A stretch of 64,000 nucleotides of DNA from Acholeplasma hippikon (GCF_900660755.1 NZ_LR215050.1:992001-1056000); one strand, 5' to 3'. Numbered from the stretch's first letter, positions 48,314 to 57,822 are shown. Notes: generated from the letters alone by a model not told the origin. Numbers and translations are program-made.

Positions 48314-49549
48314 CTAATTATTTTTGAATTGCTTAGTCAACTCAATAACTCTTCTTCTAATATCTTGTAAAACTTCTTCATTTGAAGTGTGGGTCAATGC
48401 TTCATGAATCCATTCTGATATTAGTTTAAATTCTTTTTCTTTAAATCCTTTTGTTGTCATTGCTGGGGAACCTAAACGGATTCCTGAAGTGTGTGCAGGC
48501 TTTTCTTGGTCAAATGGAATAGCATTTTTATTAATTGTGATATTCACTTTATACAGCGTTTCTTCTGCTAGTTTACCCGTAATCCCTAACTTAGATTTAA
48601 CATCAATTAAAACTAAGTGATTATCTGTTGTTCCTGAGACGACTCTATAACCTAATGCTTTGAATGTATCTGCCATCACTTTAGCATTTTTAACAACTTG
48701 TTTTTGATATTCAACAAATGAAGGATCTAATGCCTCTTTGAAAGCAACTGCTTTTGCTGCAATCACATGCATTAATGGTCCGCCTTGTTCACCAGGGAAC
48801 ACAGCTTTGTTGATTTTTTTAGCGACTTCTTCATCGTTAGTTAAGATAATGCCTCCGCGTGGACCTCTTAACGTTTTATGTGTTGTAGAAGTTACTACAT
48901 GCGCATATGGTAGCGGAGATGGGTGAACCCCAGCTGCTACTAATCCTGCAATATGTGCCATATCTACGAATAAATATGCACCTACTTCATCAGCAATTTC
49001 TCTGAATCGTTTAAAGTCAATTGTTCTTGCATAAGCACTAGCTCCTGCAATAATCATTTTTGGGTTGACTTCTTTTGCTATTCTTAAGACTTCTTCATAA
49101 TCAATGCATTCATCAGTCTTTGAAACTCCGTATGCATAAGCCTTGTAGAATCTTCCCGAGAATGAAAGTTTATATCCGTGTGTTAAATGTCCGCCCGCAT
49201 CTAAACTCATTCCAAGTACTGTATCTCCTGGATTAACTAGTGCATGATAAACTGAGGCATTTGCTTGTGACCCAGAATGTGGTTGAACATTAACGTATTT
49301 AGCGTTGAATAATTGTTTTAATCTTTCAATTGCTAATCGTTCAATCTCATCTACAAACTCACATCCACCGTAATATCGATTGCCTGGATATCCTTCTGCA
49401 TATTTATTTGTCAAGATTGATCCTTGAGCCTCTAATACTGCTTTTGAAACAAAGTTTTCAGAAGCAATTAACTCAATGTGTTCATCTTGTCTAACAGATT
49501 CTTTGATTAGTGACTTATATAATTTAGGGTCTTCGTTTTGTAAATACAT
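48314..49549 (-). CDS. glyA: Serine hydroxymethyltransferase
   Basis: PLP enzyme that makes glycine and 5,10-methylene-tetrahydrofolate from serine. The 411 residues show [17 protein letters not shown], the PLP-lysine motif [15 protein letters not shown] (about 221-235) and [15 protein letters not shown] near the end. The length is standard. It opens the transcript that continues through the rnf-like genes, an uncommon association. With fhs and folD it makes a complete C1 cycle. Confidence 0.97.
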   Translation of the reverse strand: MYLQNEDPKLYKSLIKESVRQDEHIELIASENFVSKAVLEAQGSILTNKYAEGYPGNRYYGGCEFVDEIERLAIERLKQLFNAKYVNVQPHSGSQANASVYHALVNPGDTVLGMSLDAGGHLTHGYKLSFSGRFYKAYAYGVSKTDECIDYEEVLRIAKEVNPKMIIAGASAYARTIDFKRFREIADEVGAYLFVDMAHIAGLVAAGVHPSPLPYAHVVTSTTHKTLRGPRGGIILTNDEEVAKKINKAVFPGEQGGPLMHVIAAKAVAFKEALDPSFVEYQKQVVKNAKVMADTFKALGYRVVSGTTDNHLVLIDVKSKLGITGKLAEETLYKVNITINKNAIPFDQEKPAHTSGIRLGSPAMTTKGFKEKEFKLISEWIHEALTHTSNEEVLQDIRRRVIELTKQFKNN

Positions 49550-49583
49550 ACTCTTTATACCTCATCTTTAAAATTACGATTAA

Positions 49584-49592
49584 ATTATACCA
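49584..49592 (-). promoter_or_regulatory. Proximal extended -10 promoter for glyA
   Basis: Minus strand TGG-TATAAT (hexamer at 49584-49589), 35 bp before the ATG. No matching -35. Confidence 0.5.
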
Positions 49593-49657
49593 TTATACGG
49601 AAGTATAAAGTTCATCCAAGACACACTAAAGTCTTTTTCATCGATTGCGCAGTTATT

Positions 49658-49713
49658 ATTATATTAATAATACCCACTTATTGCAAACGATTCTATAAAT
49701 GATAGCGCTTTAC
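49658..49713 (-). promoter_or_regulatory. Main promoter of glyA-rnf operon with an upstream cre-like site
   Basis: Minus strand: -35 TTGCAA (49681-49686), 17-bp spacer, -10 TATAAT (49658-49663). Just upstream of the -35, TGATAGCGCTTTAC (49700-49713) resembles a catabolite operator with about three mismatches to the cre consensus; that part is weak. Confidence 0.65.
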
Positions 49714-49756
49714 TCGAAATATGGGAATTTTTTCTCATTTTCACATTCTTTTTTTC

Positions 49757-49790
49757 CGAAAAAAAGAGGCAAGATTTACTCACCTCTTTT
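49757..49790 (-). terminator. Terminator of the SGNH lipoprotein gene
   Basis: Minus strand AAAAGAGG-(13 nt)-CCTCTTTT followed by TTTC, 7 bp past the stop codon. Confidence 0.8.
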
Positions 49791-49796
49791 CAATGA

Positions 49797-52628
49797 TTAT
49801 ATATTAAATTTGATTTTTGAAGATAGAGTTTCTAAAGAATTTGAAAAATCTGAAGAAGTAATTGTTGAAATATTAAATCCAATATACATATAATTTGATA
49901 GTAATTCTTCTGTAAGTTCAATAGTACCTGTTAAATTATTTGTTCTAAATAATACCGTATATGTATTGAAACTATAATCGAAGAAAATAATTCTAACTTG
50001 ATATCCCTCTTCAATTGTTATGCTTGAATAATTCTTTAAAGATTCTAATGAAATCACATTTGAAGCTCCAAATCCTTTTGAAAATGAATCAGTACCCGGA
50101 GTCACTTGAATTGCTCTATCATTCCAATAACCTGATACAAATGTTAACTCATCATCCATGTGTGGAATAAGTGGTTCTTCAAATCGATGGATGCTTAATT
50201 TTGTTGAAACATTTTCAATATCATTAGTAATATCTTGTGTTGGGTTTTTAGAAAGATTAAATGCAATATACTCATAGTCTAGCCAGAAAGCTTCATCCAT
50301 CATAACCGCGCCTTTCAAGTTATCAGATCGTTTTAGAACCTTATAGTTACCGTATCCATCATAACTTAAGAAAATAACTCTGACTTGGTAACCTTCTTTA
50401 ATTACTAAATTTGAAGCCCCTATGAATCTTTGCTTAGAAAGTACATTTGAGGCGATAAAACGTTTATTAAATAGAGTATCTTCTGTTAAGATACTTGTTG
50501 CGTTATCTGCCCAAAACCCTTGTATGAAATGTATATCTTCATCTTCATGTTCAATTGTTTGTGATGTAATCGTTATGATTTCTTCGAGTTTTTCTTCTGT
50601 TAAATCTTTATTATCTTCGGCAAACACCATAAACGAAATTATTTCTTTATCCTCTTTAAAAGTTTCTGATAAAACTAATTCATTGAGGGGTTCTGAAATG
50701 TTAACAACGATATATCCGTTTTCATAAATCAGTTCAACAACTACAAATCTATAGCCCTCTTTTACTCTCACAATATCATCAGTTATAAAGAATCCAATGG
50801 TTAAAGGAATAGAAATAAATTTTTTCGTTGATGGTATTGGATGATTTCCATCCATTTTCCATTCACCTAATTCATAAGTTAATTCTATATCCACGTGTCC
50901 TTCTCCGGTTCCTTCTGGATGATAGAGTTTTAGTTTACTTGCAACCTCATCCAGTCTTGAACTAATATCAACTGTTGGAACTTCAGAAATATTGAAAGCA
51001 ATATATTGATAATTTTCCCAGAATGCTTCATCTATTTTTACATATGGGGCTTGTGAATTATCTGTTCGATGTAAAACTTTAAATCCATCTCCTTGTTTTT
51101 CCAAGAAAATGACACGATATTGATAACCTTTTTCAATTGTAATTTCAGACCCCACCGGTAAGAATGCTTTAGCAATTGGCATAACCGCTGCGAAATTCTT
51201 ATGAAGTGCGTCCGATTCTGGTGAAATAGAAGTTGCATTTGAATTCCAAAAACCTTTTACATATGTAAATGAATAATTAACTCCTTCCACTTCAATAGGC
51301 TCTGGTTCAGGTATATCATAACTTGATTCTGTTACCTCAAATGGCTTTATATAGTCATTATTTACTGCTTCCATTGACATTAGTTGGTCTTCTTCTGATA
51401 CACCATTTGGTCGATACGAAATTGTTTCGGGTGAAATATTAAATCCTGTGATTGATTTAAAGAACATTAAACCTGCAATGTATCTTCCTAGTGGATCACT
51501 TAGGTGATATCCATCACGCGTTAATGTGTCTTGAACATAGGAAGTTCTCGCATTTTGAATTGCAGTTCCTGATGGAATAACAAAGTTAACTTGTGTGTTT
51601 GTTAATACTTTTTCATTTACCGAATCTATAATCATTTGATACATTTTTGCTTGTGAAAGAACATAATTAGCAAAACCACTATGTGAACTTGTTTGTTGGT
51701 ATGCCCATGTCATTTGCCACCCGATTTTCACGTTTGGGTTGACAGCTAACGCGTCTACCCATCCAATAAGTGAAGTTAAATGTTCTGCATATGTTGATAC
51801 TAATCCACTATGATGACTGGCTTGTTGGAATGTGATTACATCCCAATATTCTTTAGCAATTGCTTCCCCTAATGACATGCTATTTGTAGCAATCATATTT
51901 GTCCCTTTATATAACTGATACTGATGCACTTTTGCATTTGAGTTGGCGTTTTGCACATGTTGGATTAGTTCTGCTCCACCAATATACATGTTAGCAATAA
52001 CAACTTTACATTGATCAACACCATAAGATGTGGCAATATTATACAAATAACGGTGAGCATCTTCTGAGAAACTATTTTCAATAGATAAAATCTTTAATGA
52101 TTTTGTATAGTCTGATACCTGCTTCCATCTAGCAATCAACTGGATGTCTTTATTGGGTTTATCAAAAGTAAAACTCCATGATTTTGAATAAGTTTCATCT
52201 TTATACCATCCTGAGAATTCATAACCTTCTTTTGTTGGAGGTGTCGGTGAACTAAATAAACTTCCTTTATTAACTTTCATATCCCCTATTACACTTCCAC
52301 CTTTAGTATCAAATGAAATGGTAACTTTTTCTACTTCATCCCTTTTTGTAAATAATGTCATGTTGGAGTCTACTTTATCAATTTTAAAATCCCATTTCGT
52401 CTCAAACTTATCATCTTTATACCAACCACCAAATTCATATCCTTCTTTTAGAATTGAAGATGGCTCTATAATGAGTAATCCAGCTTCAATTTCTTGACTA
52501 GGTATACTCGGTGTTCCTCCATTTGTTTCAAACGAAACAACAAACTTTTGTGTTGAATTGTCATCATTACATGCAATTAACACACCTATAAATAACAACC
52601 CTAAAATGAATGTAACAATCTTTTTCAT
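49797..52628 (-). CDS. Large lipoprotein: two InlB-type repeats, SGNH-like hydrolase (DUF4886) and four C-terminal repeats
   Basis: 943 residues, predicted surface-anchored (signal ending LIAC, Cys20). Two InlB-like repeats span about 28-95 and 100-169. A DUF4886/SGNH-type domain (about 177-430) starts ILSIENSFSED, with Ser186 in the nucleophile block, and has RDGYHLSD with Asp372 and His375 in block V. The C-terminal half consists of four related units of about 115 residues (452-569, 582-695, 698-815, 827-942), each with a GFW or GYW strand, an EGYQ-R-IF motif and YIAFNIS. The second unit is diverged. It may be a carbohydrate or lipid esterase with binding modules; the substrate is unknown. 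Confidence 0.82.
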   Translation of the reverse strand: MKKIVTFILGLLFIGVLIACNDDNSTQKFVVSFETNGGTPSIPSQEIEAGLLIIEPSSILKEGYEFGGWYKDDKFETKWDFKIDKVDSNMTLFTKRDEVEKVTISFDTKGGSVIGDMKVNKGSLFSSPTPPTKEGYEFSGWYKDETYSKSWSFTFDKPNKDIQLIARWKQVSDYTKSLKILSIENSFSEDAHRYLYNIATSYGVDQCKVVIANMYIGGAELIQHVQNANSNAKVHQYQLYKGTNMIATNSMSLGEAIAKEYWDVITFQQASHHSGLVSTYAEHLTSLIGWVDALAVNPNVKIGWQMTWAYQQTSSHSGFANYVLSQAKMYQMIIDSVNEKVLTNTQVNFVIPSGTAIQNARTSYVQDTLTRDGYHLSDPLGRYIAGLMFFKSITGFNISPETISYRPNGVSEEDQLMSMEAVNNDYIKPFEVTESSYDIPEPEPIEVEGVNYSFTYVKGFWNSNATSISPESDALHKNFAAVMPIAKAFLPVGSEITIEKGYQYRVIFLEKQGDGFKVLHRTDNSQAPYVKIDEAFWENYQYIAFNISEVPTVDISSRLDEVASKLKLYHPEGTGEGHVDIELTYELGEWKMDGNHPIPSTKKFISIPLTIGFFITDDIVRVKEGYRFVVVELIYENGYIVVNISEPLNELVLSETFKEDKEIISFMVFAEDNKDLTEEKLEEIITITSQTIEHEDEDIHFIQGFWADNATSILTEDTLFNKRFIASNVLSKQRFIGASNLVIKEGYQVRVIFLSYDGYGNYKVLKRSDNLKGAVMMDEAFWLDYEYIAFNLSKNPTQDITNDIENVSTKLSIHRFEEPLIPHMDDELTFVSGYWNDRAIQVTPGTDSFSKGFGASNVISLESLKNYSSITIEEGYQVRIIFFDYSFNTYTVLFRTNNLTGTIELTEELLSNYMYIGFNISTITSSDFSNSLETLSSKIKFNI

Positions 52629-52643
52629 CTTACCCCCTATATT

Positions 52644-52657
52644 TCGAAACGTTTCGA
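52644..52657. promoter_or_regulatory. 14-bp palindromic operator in the leader of the SGNH lipoprotein gene
   Basis: TCGAAACGTTTCGA, a perfect palindrome with central CG, as bound by LacI/CcpA-type regulators. It lies 50 bp past the predicted transcription start. Confidence 0.65.
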
Positions 52658-52711
52658 TTATTTTTGAATAAAAAATAACTTTATAATGATATAGTTGTAT
52701 TCTTCTCCTCT

Positions 52712-52740
52712 AATATACCCCAGTAAAAATAATATGGCAA
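52712..52740 (-). promoter_or_regulatory. Promoter of the SGNH lipoprotein gene
   Basis: Minus strand: -35 TTGCCA (52735-52740), 17-bp spacer, -10 TATATT (52712-52717). Confidence 0.7.
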
Positions 52741-52749
52741 TCATTATAT

Positions 52750-52761
52750 GAAAACGTTTTC
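52750..52761. promoter_or_regulatory. 12-bp palindromic operator upstream of the SGNH lipoprotein promoter
   Basis: GAAAACGTTTTC, a perfect palindrome that starts 10 bp upstream of the -35. The same 12 bases occur at 62578-62589 ahead of pflB. Confidence 0.7.
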
Positions 52762-52774
52762 TTCGCTATAGTAA

Positions 52775-52798
52775 AAAAACACCATTCAAGGTGTTTTT
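52775..52798 (-). terminator. Terminator of ppa-yebC
   Basis: AAAAACACC-ATTCAA-GGTGTTTTT, 4 bp after the yebC stop. Confidence 0.88.
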
Positions 52799-52801
52799 AA
52801 A

Positions 52802-53509
52802 TTATTTTACGTTATGGTATACGTTTGAAACATCATCTAAATCATCTAATGAGTTTAATAATCTTTCAAATTTTTCAATATCATCTTGTTCAGTTAATTC
52901 AACTGTTTGAAGTGGTAAGAAAGTAATATTTTCTTGAGTTGGTTCTAAGTTAGCAGATTTTAATGCATCTTTGATTGCATTATATTCTGTTGGTTCAGCA
53001 TAGATTGTAACAAATTCACCTTCTACTTCAACATCAATCACATTAACGTCATTTTCTAATAATACTTCTAAAATTTGATCTTCTGAAGCTTCAACTTCAA
53101 ACACCGCTCTGTGTTCAAATTGGTGTAATACTGAACCAGACACACCTAATTTACCATATGCTTTATTGAATGCAGTTCTAACATCAGATAATGAACGATT
53201 TGTGTTATCAGTTAAACATTCAACAATGATCAGGCTGTTTCCTGGACCAAAACCTTCATAACGAATTTCTGTATAGTTTTCGTCACTTCCACCTTTAGCC
53301 TTTTCAATAGCTCTTTTAATAACATCGGCAGTTACTTGTTCTTTCTTTGCCTTTTCAATGATACGTTTTAAATTAACGTTTGTTTCAGGATCTGGAGTTC
53401 CTGATTTAGCTGCCATATAAATTTCTCTTCCGTATTTTGAATATACTTTTGATTTTGCAGCAGCTGTTTTAGCCATAGCTACTTTTCTGACTTCAAATGC
53501 TCTTCCCAT
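52802..53509 (-). CDS. YebC/PmpR/TACO1 family protein
   Basis: 235 residues of the widespread family thought to help translation of difficult (proline-rich) stretches or to act as a regulator. Signatures are AKTAAAKSKVYSKYGREIYM, DPETNVNLKRIIEKAKKEQV and YEGFGPGNSLIIVECLTDN. The YebC fold's acidic domains follow. It lies 6 bp after ppa in one transcript. Confidence 0.94.
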   Translation of the reverse strand: MGRAFEVRKVAMAKTAAAKSKVYSKYGREIYMAAKSGTPDPETNVNLKRIIEKAKKEQVTADVIKRAIEKAKGGSDENYTEIRYEGFGPGNSLIIVECLTDNTNRSLSDVRTAFNKAYGKLGVSGSVLHQFEHRAVFEVEASEDQILEVLLENDVNVIDVEVEGEFVTIYAEPTEYNAIKDALKSANLEPTQENITFLPLQTVELTEQDDIEKFERLLNSLDDLDDVSNVYHNVK

Positions 53510-53515
53510 AATTCT

Positions 53516-54049
53516 TCACTCTTTCTGAAATTTTTCTTTGTAGGCTTCGATAGATTCTGCAATTACTTTAATTGCTTCTTCCTTATTTTCGATATCTAAG
53601 ATGTATGTTCTTTTACCTTCTAATGATTTATACACCTCAAAAAAGTGAGAAATCTCACTTAATAAGTGATGTGGTAAATTCTTAAGGTCTGTATATTGTG
53701 TTAATGAAGGATCGCCTAATGGAATCGCAATAATTTTTTCATCGACTTCATCACTATCAATCATTTTGATAACCCCGATTGGGTAACATTCCACTAATGA
53801 CATAGGTTCAATGTCTTCTTGGCATAAAACTAAAACGTCTAATGGGTCCTTGTCTCCAGCATATGTCAATGGAATGAATCCATAATTTGCTGGGTAGTGA
53901 GCAGAGGTAAATAAGACTCTATCAAGAATGATCATTCCTGTTTCTTTATCTAACTCGTACTTCTTTTTACTGCCCTTTGAAATCTCAACGCAAACAATAA
54001 AACGCTCTGGCGTGATTCTTTTGGGACTAATATCGTGCCATATGTTCAT
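53516..54049 (-). CDS. ppa: Inorganic pyrophosphatase, family I
   Basis: Hydrolyses pyrophosphate. I place the start at the ATG at 54047-54049, with AGGGTG six bases ahead, giving 177 residues starting MNIWHDISP; the open frame extends 10 residues further to a GTG. The family I metal site is visible in AHYPANYGFIPLTYAGDKDPLDVLVL, quoted in two parts: AHYPANYGFIP and GDKDPLDVLVL (three catalytic Asp). The ending ESIEAYKEKF is usual. Confidence 0.95.
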   Translation of the reverse strand: MNIWHDISPKRITPERFIVCVEISKGSKKKYELDKETGMIILDRVLFTSAHYPANYGFIPLTYAGDKDPLDVLVLCQEDIEPMSLVECYPIGVIKMIDSDEVDEKIIAIPLGDPSLTQYTDLKNLPHHLLSEISHFFEVYKSLEGKRTYILDIENKEEAIKVIAESIEAYKEKFQKE

Positions 54050-54150
54050 ATATTTCACCCTATTTTCTCTAATTAGCACTACTATTGTAACACTATTTAT
54101 GTATTTTTTCTATCTAAAGATAGTATAATTGAAGAAAAAGAGGTGTTATG

Positions 54151-54558
54151 ATGAATCCTGCATATAAAACAATTATTACTAATGAAAATGGAATCAACGG
54201 TTCTGTAACTGCTGATAACGGCTTCACTGTGCAAGTTGCACCTGTTAAAGGTGCAGACCTTGAACACACAAATCCAGAACAATTAATTGGTGCTTCATGG
54301 GCAACTTGTTTAAATGCCACAATTTACTCAATTTTAAAGTTAAAACAATTGGATAATAAGGCTCGTGTTCGTGTTGAAGTACTTTTATTTACACATGAAA
54401 AAACTGGATATCGCTTTGAACTACACGCAAAAGCAGCTATTGAAAACATGCCGTTTGATGAAGTTAAAGCAATCGTTGAACATGCCGATAAATTCTGTCC
54501 AGTATCTAAATTAGTTAGCGGTCGACAAGGTGTTACACTAGAAGTTGAAGCATATTAA
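54151..54558 (+). CDS. OsmC/Ohr family peroxide-defence protein
   Basis: 135 residues. It contains the reactive Cys in SWATCLNATIY (about residue 53) and the second in DKFCPVSKLV (about 115), as in Ohr-type organic hydroperoxide reductases. The ATG at 54151 is preferred over that at 54148, since AGGTG is five bases away. It stands alone between the divergent ppa gene and a terminator, and a TATAAT lies at 54124-54129. Confidence 0.9.
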   Translation: MNPAYKTIITNENGINGSVTADNGFTVQVAPVKGADLEHTNPEQLIGASWATCLNATIYSILKLKQLDNKARVRVEVLLFTHEKTGYRFELHAKAAIENMPFDEVKAIVEHADKFCPVSKLVSGRQGVTLEVEAY

Positions 54559-54592
54559 TTAAGTTTTTTTAAAATCTTAATTACGAAAGTAT

Positions 54593-54649
54593 GCCCTATA
54601 AAATATTTAATCTTACATGGTTATTTATTTTGTAGGGCTTTATTTTTTC
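54593..54649 (+). terminator. Terminator of the OsmC/Ohr gene
   Basis: Long hairpin GCCCTATAAAATA ... TATTTTGTAGGGC with mostly A/T internal pairs, followed by TTTATTTTTT. Confidence 0.8.
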
Positions 54650-54687
54650 ATAAAAAAACTAACCTAGATGGGTTTCTAAATGAGTTC

Positions 54688-55731
54688 TTATAAGTCTAAT
54701 ATTTGATACCCTGCTGCTTTTTCTAAGCGGTTCATTAATGCATAACCTAATTCATCTTTGTTTAAGTAATGAATGTAGATATATTCCACACTTTCTTTAT
54801 CCATATCTCTTAGGCTTGAAAATAAATTGTGTGCCATTTGTAATTGATTATCTTTTGAGCCTAATGGAACAACGTTCACATTAAATAATTCCTGATATTC
54901 AGACTCACAGATTACAGCAATTTTATGTCCTTCTAGTTTTATTTTTTGTTCACAAACATAAGCAGCCATTTTTTCTATCGAACCTCTAATAAGTAAGACT
55001 TCTCCTTTGGGCTTATAGTGTGTATATTTCATACCAGGAGATTTTACTTGACCAGTAGGTTTTGTACCAGATACATCTTGCACGGTATACTTTAAGACTT
55101 TTTCAACCATCTTCTTAGTTACATATCCAGGTCTTAGGATTGTAGGAATATCTCCTGTCATATCAATAACTGTAGATTCTAATCCAATCTCAGAAGGACC
55201 ACCATCAATGATGATATCTACCCTACCATTAAAATCCTCTAGTACATGTTCAAATTTAGTTGAACTAGGTTTTCCTGAAATATTAGCTGAAGGTGCTGCA
55301 ATTGGAACACCTGCCAGTTTAATTACTTGTTGTGCAGTTTTATCTTTAGGGAATCTAATAGCAACTGTTTCTAATCCACCTGAAGTTTCTTTAGGAACAA
55401 GTTCATTTTTTTCAAATACCATAGTCAGTGGACCTGGCCAAAATGCATCCATTAACTTTTCAGCATCTTCACTCACATAACGAACATATTTATATAAATC
55501 ATTTCGATCTGCAATATGAAGAATAAGTGGGTTATCAGAAGGTCTTCCCTTTGCTTGGTAAATTCTTTTTGATGCCTCTGGGTTTAATCCGTTTGCACCA
55601 ATGCCATAAACCGTTTCAGTTGGGAATATAACTAAATTCCCTTGAAGTATAGTTTCTTTTAAAATTGATTGATTTTCTTTAATATTTAGGTCATTATTAG
55701 ACCAACAAATGGTATTTTTCAAGTTGAACAC
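54688..55731 (-). CDS. sua5: Threonylcarbamoyl-AMP synthase (Sua5 type)
   Basis: First step of the t6A37 tRNA modification. The 347 residues have the YrdC domain (about 20-215; FPTETVYGIGANG, KGRPSDNPLILHI, WPGPLTMVF, RFPKDKTAQ, APSANISGKPS) and the Sua5 C-terminal domain (about 230-347) after the linker with GQVKSPGMKYTHYKP. That linker and the domain make it the long Sua5 form rather than short TsaC. A weak hairpin at about 54655-54672 may terminate it. Confidence 0.95.
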   Translation of the reverse strand: MFNLKNTICWSNNDLNIKENQSILKETILQGNLVIFPTETVYGIGANGLNPEASKRIYQAKGRPSDNPLILHIADRNDLYKYVRYVSEDAEKLMDAFWPGPLTMVFEKNELVPKETSGGLETVAIRFPKDKTAQQVIKLAGVPIAAPSANISGKPSSTKFEHVLEDFNGRVDIIIDGGPSEIGLESTVIDMTGDIPTILRPGYVTKKMVEKVLKYTVQDVSGTKPTGQVKSPGMKYTHYKPKGEVLLIRGSIEKMAAYVCEQKIKLEGHKIAVICESEYQELFNVNVVPLGSKDNQLQMAHNLFSSLRDMDKESVEYIYIHYLNKDELGYALMNRLEKAAGYQILDL

Positions 55732-55871
55732 TTCACTTTCGAACGTATTATATCAAAAAGCGATTATTTTGTCTTAAGAATGATGAAAAAGGGAATAGAT
55801 ACCCTATATAAAATATAGAAAGATGTTGAAAATGTTCTTTTTTTGTTAATAATTCGATATTTATCAAATAA

Positions 55872-55909
55872 AAAATGAGTTATCCTTTTTGTGGTAGATA
55901 ACTCATTTT
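55872..55909 (-). terminator. Terminator of the fhs-folD-gdpd unit
   Basis: 13-bp stem AAAATGAGTTATC with GATAACTCATTTT, followed on the minus strand by TTATTTGATA. Located 4 bp past the phosphodiesterase stop. Confidence 0.82.
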
Positions 55910-55913
55910 ATGT

Positions 55914-56984
55914 TTAGTTTTGGAATTCTTTTAATACTTCAATTAAAAGGTCAGGTCTATCTGTAATAATTCCATCTGCACCATTTTTAATCAATAGTCG
56001 CATTTCTTCCGGATCATCTACTGTCCAATAGAATACAGCCATATTCTTTCGATGTGCATCATTAATTAATTGTTTGTGCATTAAGTTAGCACGGTAAACC
56101 CCATTTTCATCTTTCTTAGCGATTGAATTACTAAACATATTTGGTAAAATATCTAAAATTTTCGCTGTACTTCCAGTAATTGACATTGAACTTGGGTTTG
56201 GTAAGATTAAAACTTCTGATTTCACTGTCCAGAAGAAATCAATATGAAATGCTGAGAAGATTGCAAAATTCGTTACTTCTTTTGTTCCAGCATTGTTTTT
56301 AGCTTCTGGTAAGTTTTCTTTAAAGTATGAAATAATTCTATCATCAAATGATGCTAAGACTACTTTATCTACTAATTCATATTGTTCAACTAATCTAACT
56401 AATTCTGCTGCTGCATCATATCCGATATTTTCCGGTTCATCTTTGATTTCTAAAATATATAAAACATCATCACCAACATTTGCGAAGATATCTTCAATCT
56501 TAGCAGGAATCATTCTAACCATATCGGGATGATTTGAATCTAGATTTGCAAAAGGTTTATTTCCATCAATATCTACGAAGTTTCTTGCTGAATAATAATC
56601 ATCTGCAATAATTTCACTAATGATTTCATTATATGTATAATTTCTAATTAATTGACCGTTGTAATCACTATCAGGTGACATTTCTAAATCTAAATCATGG
56701 TGAGAGATTAATACACCATCTTTAGTCATTGCTAAGTCAATTTCTAACACACCTGCTTGGAAATCATTAACTAACATATCGTAAGCATAAACTGTGTTTT
56801 CAGGAGCTAATTCTTTAGCACCGCCGTGTGGAATAATTAATGGTAATTTACCATGTGTTCTAAAGCTATTTTCACCTTTAACTTTTGAGATTGTAAATGG
56901 TAAGAAATTGATAGCGGCAAAGAAAATTGTAAATCCTGCAGCCACATAAACTAACACTTTAATCCCCTTAATTAGTTTCTTCAT
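55914..56984 (-). CDS. Membrane-anchored glycerophosphodiester phosphodiesterase
   Basis: Hydrolyses glycerophosphodiesters to glycerol-3-phosphate. The 356 residues start with a membrane segment (about 8-28), then a TIM barrel. Catalytic marks are IIPHGGAKELAPENTVYAY (HxGxxx-PENT; first Gly-rich part at 50-68), EIDLAMTKDG and SHHDLD (about 94-99, general acid His). In the second half the insertions AADELAGLN-like are absent. It follows folD by 4 bp. In Acholeplasma-like cells it could recycle membrane lipid headgroups or feed glycerol phosphate to lipid synthesis; that is inference. Confidence 0.92.
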   Translation of the reverse strand: MKKLIKGIKVLVYVAAGFTIFFAAINFLPFTISKVKGENSFRTHGKLPLIIPHGGAKELAPENTVYAYDMLVNDFQAGVLEIDLAMTKDGVLISHHDLDLEMSPDSDYNGQLIRNYTYNEIISEIIADDYYSARNFVDIDGNKPFANLDSNHPDMVRMIPAKIEDIFANVGDDVLYILEIKDEPENIGYDAAAELVRLVEQYELVDKVVLASFDDRIISYFKENLPEAKNNAGTKEVTNFAIFSAFHIDFFWTVKSEVLILPNPSSMSITGSTAKILDILPNMFSNSIAKKDENGVYRANLMHKQLINDAHRKNMAVFYWTVDDPEEMRLLIKNGADGIITDRPDLLIEVLKEFQN

Positions 56985-56988
56985 CTTG

Positions 56989-57822
56989 TTATTCTCCTCT
57001 TTGTTTTAAATATAATTCATATAAATTATAACCTAAAGCACAAATTGTCATGGGTCCAACACCTTTTGGAACAGGTGTAATGTAAGATGCGATTGGTTCC
57101 ACTTCATTAAAATCAACATCTCCAACAAGTTTTCCATCTACGCGATTGATACCAACATCAATTACTACAGCACCTTGTTTAACCATATCTTTAGTTACAA
57201 ACTTAGCTTTGCCGATTGCAGCAATTAAAATATCTGCTTGTTTGGTAATCTCAGCTAAGTTTTTTGTTTTTGAATGGGTAATAGTAACTGTTGCATTTCT
57301 ATCTAACAACATTTTAGAAATTGGCGCACCAACAATTTGGCTGCGTCCAATCACAACCGCATGCTTCCCTTCAATTTCAATTCCGTAATGATCAAGTAAC
57401 ATCATTATGCCTTTTGGCGTTGCAGGGCGAATACCTGCCTTCTTTTGGAATAATAAACCTTGATTAATTGTATGGAATCCATCTACATCTTTTCTATAAT
57501 CAATACTTTCCATTAACATTTCACTGTTTAAATGTTTTGGTAATGGAAGTTGAAGTAAGATTCCATTGACCTCATCGTTATGATTAAATGAATGAATTAA
57601 GTCATAGACTTCTTTTTCACTTACATGTTCATCTAAATAATTAATGTTAGTAACCATACCAAGTTTTTCAGTTGTAGATAATTTTCCTTTAACATAACTT
57701 AAGCTTGCAGGATCATTTCCTACTAAAATAATTTCTAATCTTGGTTTTGACTTTAATAATGATACTTTTTCTTTTAATACTAAATTTAGTTCATCCGCTG
57801 TTTTTCTTCCGTCTAATATCAT
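56989..57822 (-). CDS. folD: Methylene-tetrahydrofolate dehydrogenase/cyclohydrolase
   Basis: Interconverts 5,10-methylene- and 10-formyl-THF. The 277 residues include LVGNDPASLSYVKGKLS (catalytic Lys), GILLQLPLPKHL, the NADP site VIGRSQIVGAPISKMLL near 160-176 and TPVPKGVGPMTICAL. The start overlaps the fhs stop by 4 bp. With fhs it moves formate-derived carbon into the folate pool. Confidence 0.96.
   Translation of the reverse strand: MILDGRKTADELNLVLKEKVSLLKSKPRLEIILVGNDPASLSYVKGKLSTTEKLGMVTNINYLDEHVSEKEVYDLIHSFNHNDEVNGILLQLPLPKHLNSEMLMESIDYRKDVDGFHTINQGLLFQKKAGIRPATPKGIMMLLDHYGIEIEGKHAVVIGRSQIVGAPISKMLLDRNATVTITHSKTKNLAEITKQADILIAAIGKAKFVTKDMVKQGAVVIDVGINRVDGKLVGDVDFNEVEPIASYITPVPKGVGPMTICALGYNLYELYLKQRGE

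Noticed and set aside
49550-49796. Glycine riboswitch or T-box ahead of glyA
   Set aside because: I looked for the specifier/antiterminator and the paired glycine aptamers and see neither, only two promoters and a small hairpin.
54650-54680. Hairpin AACC-TAGATG-GGTT as terminator of sua5
   Set aside because: Only four base pairs next to a T run; too weak to list as a feature.
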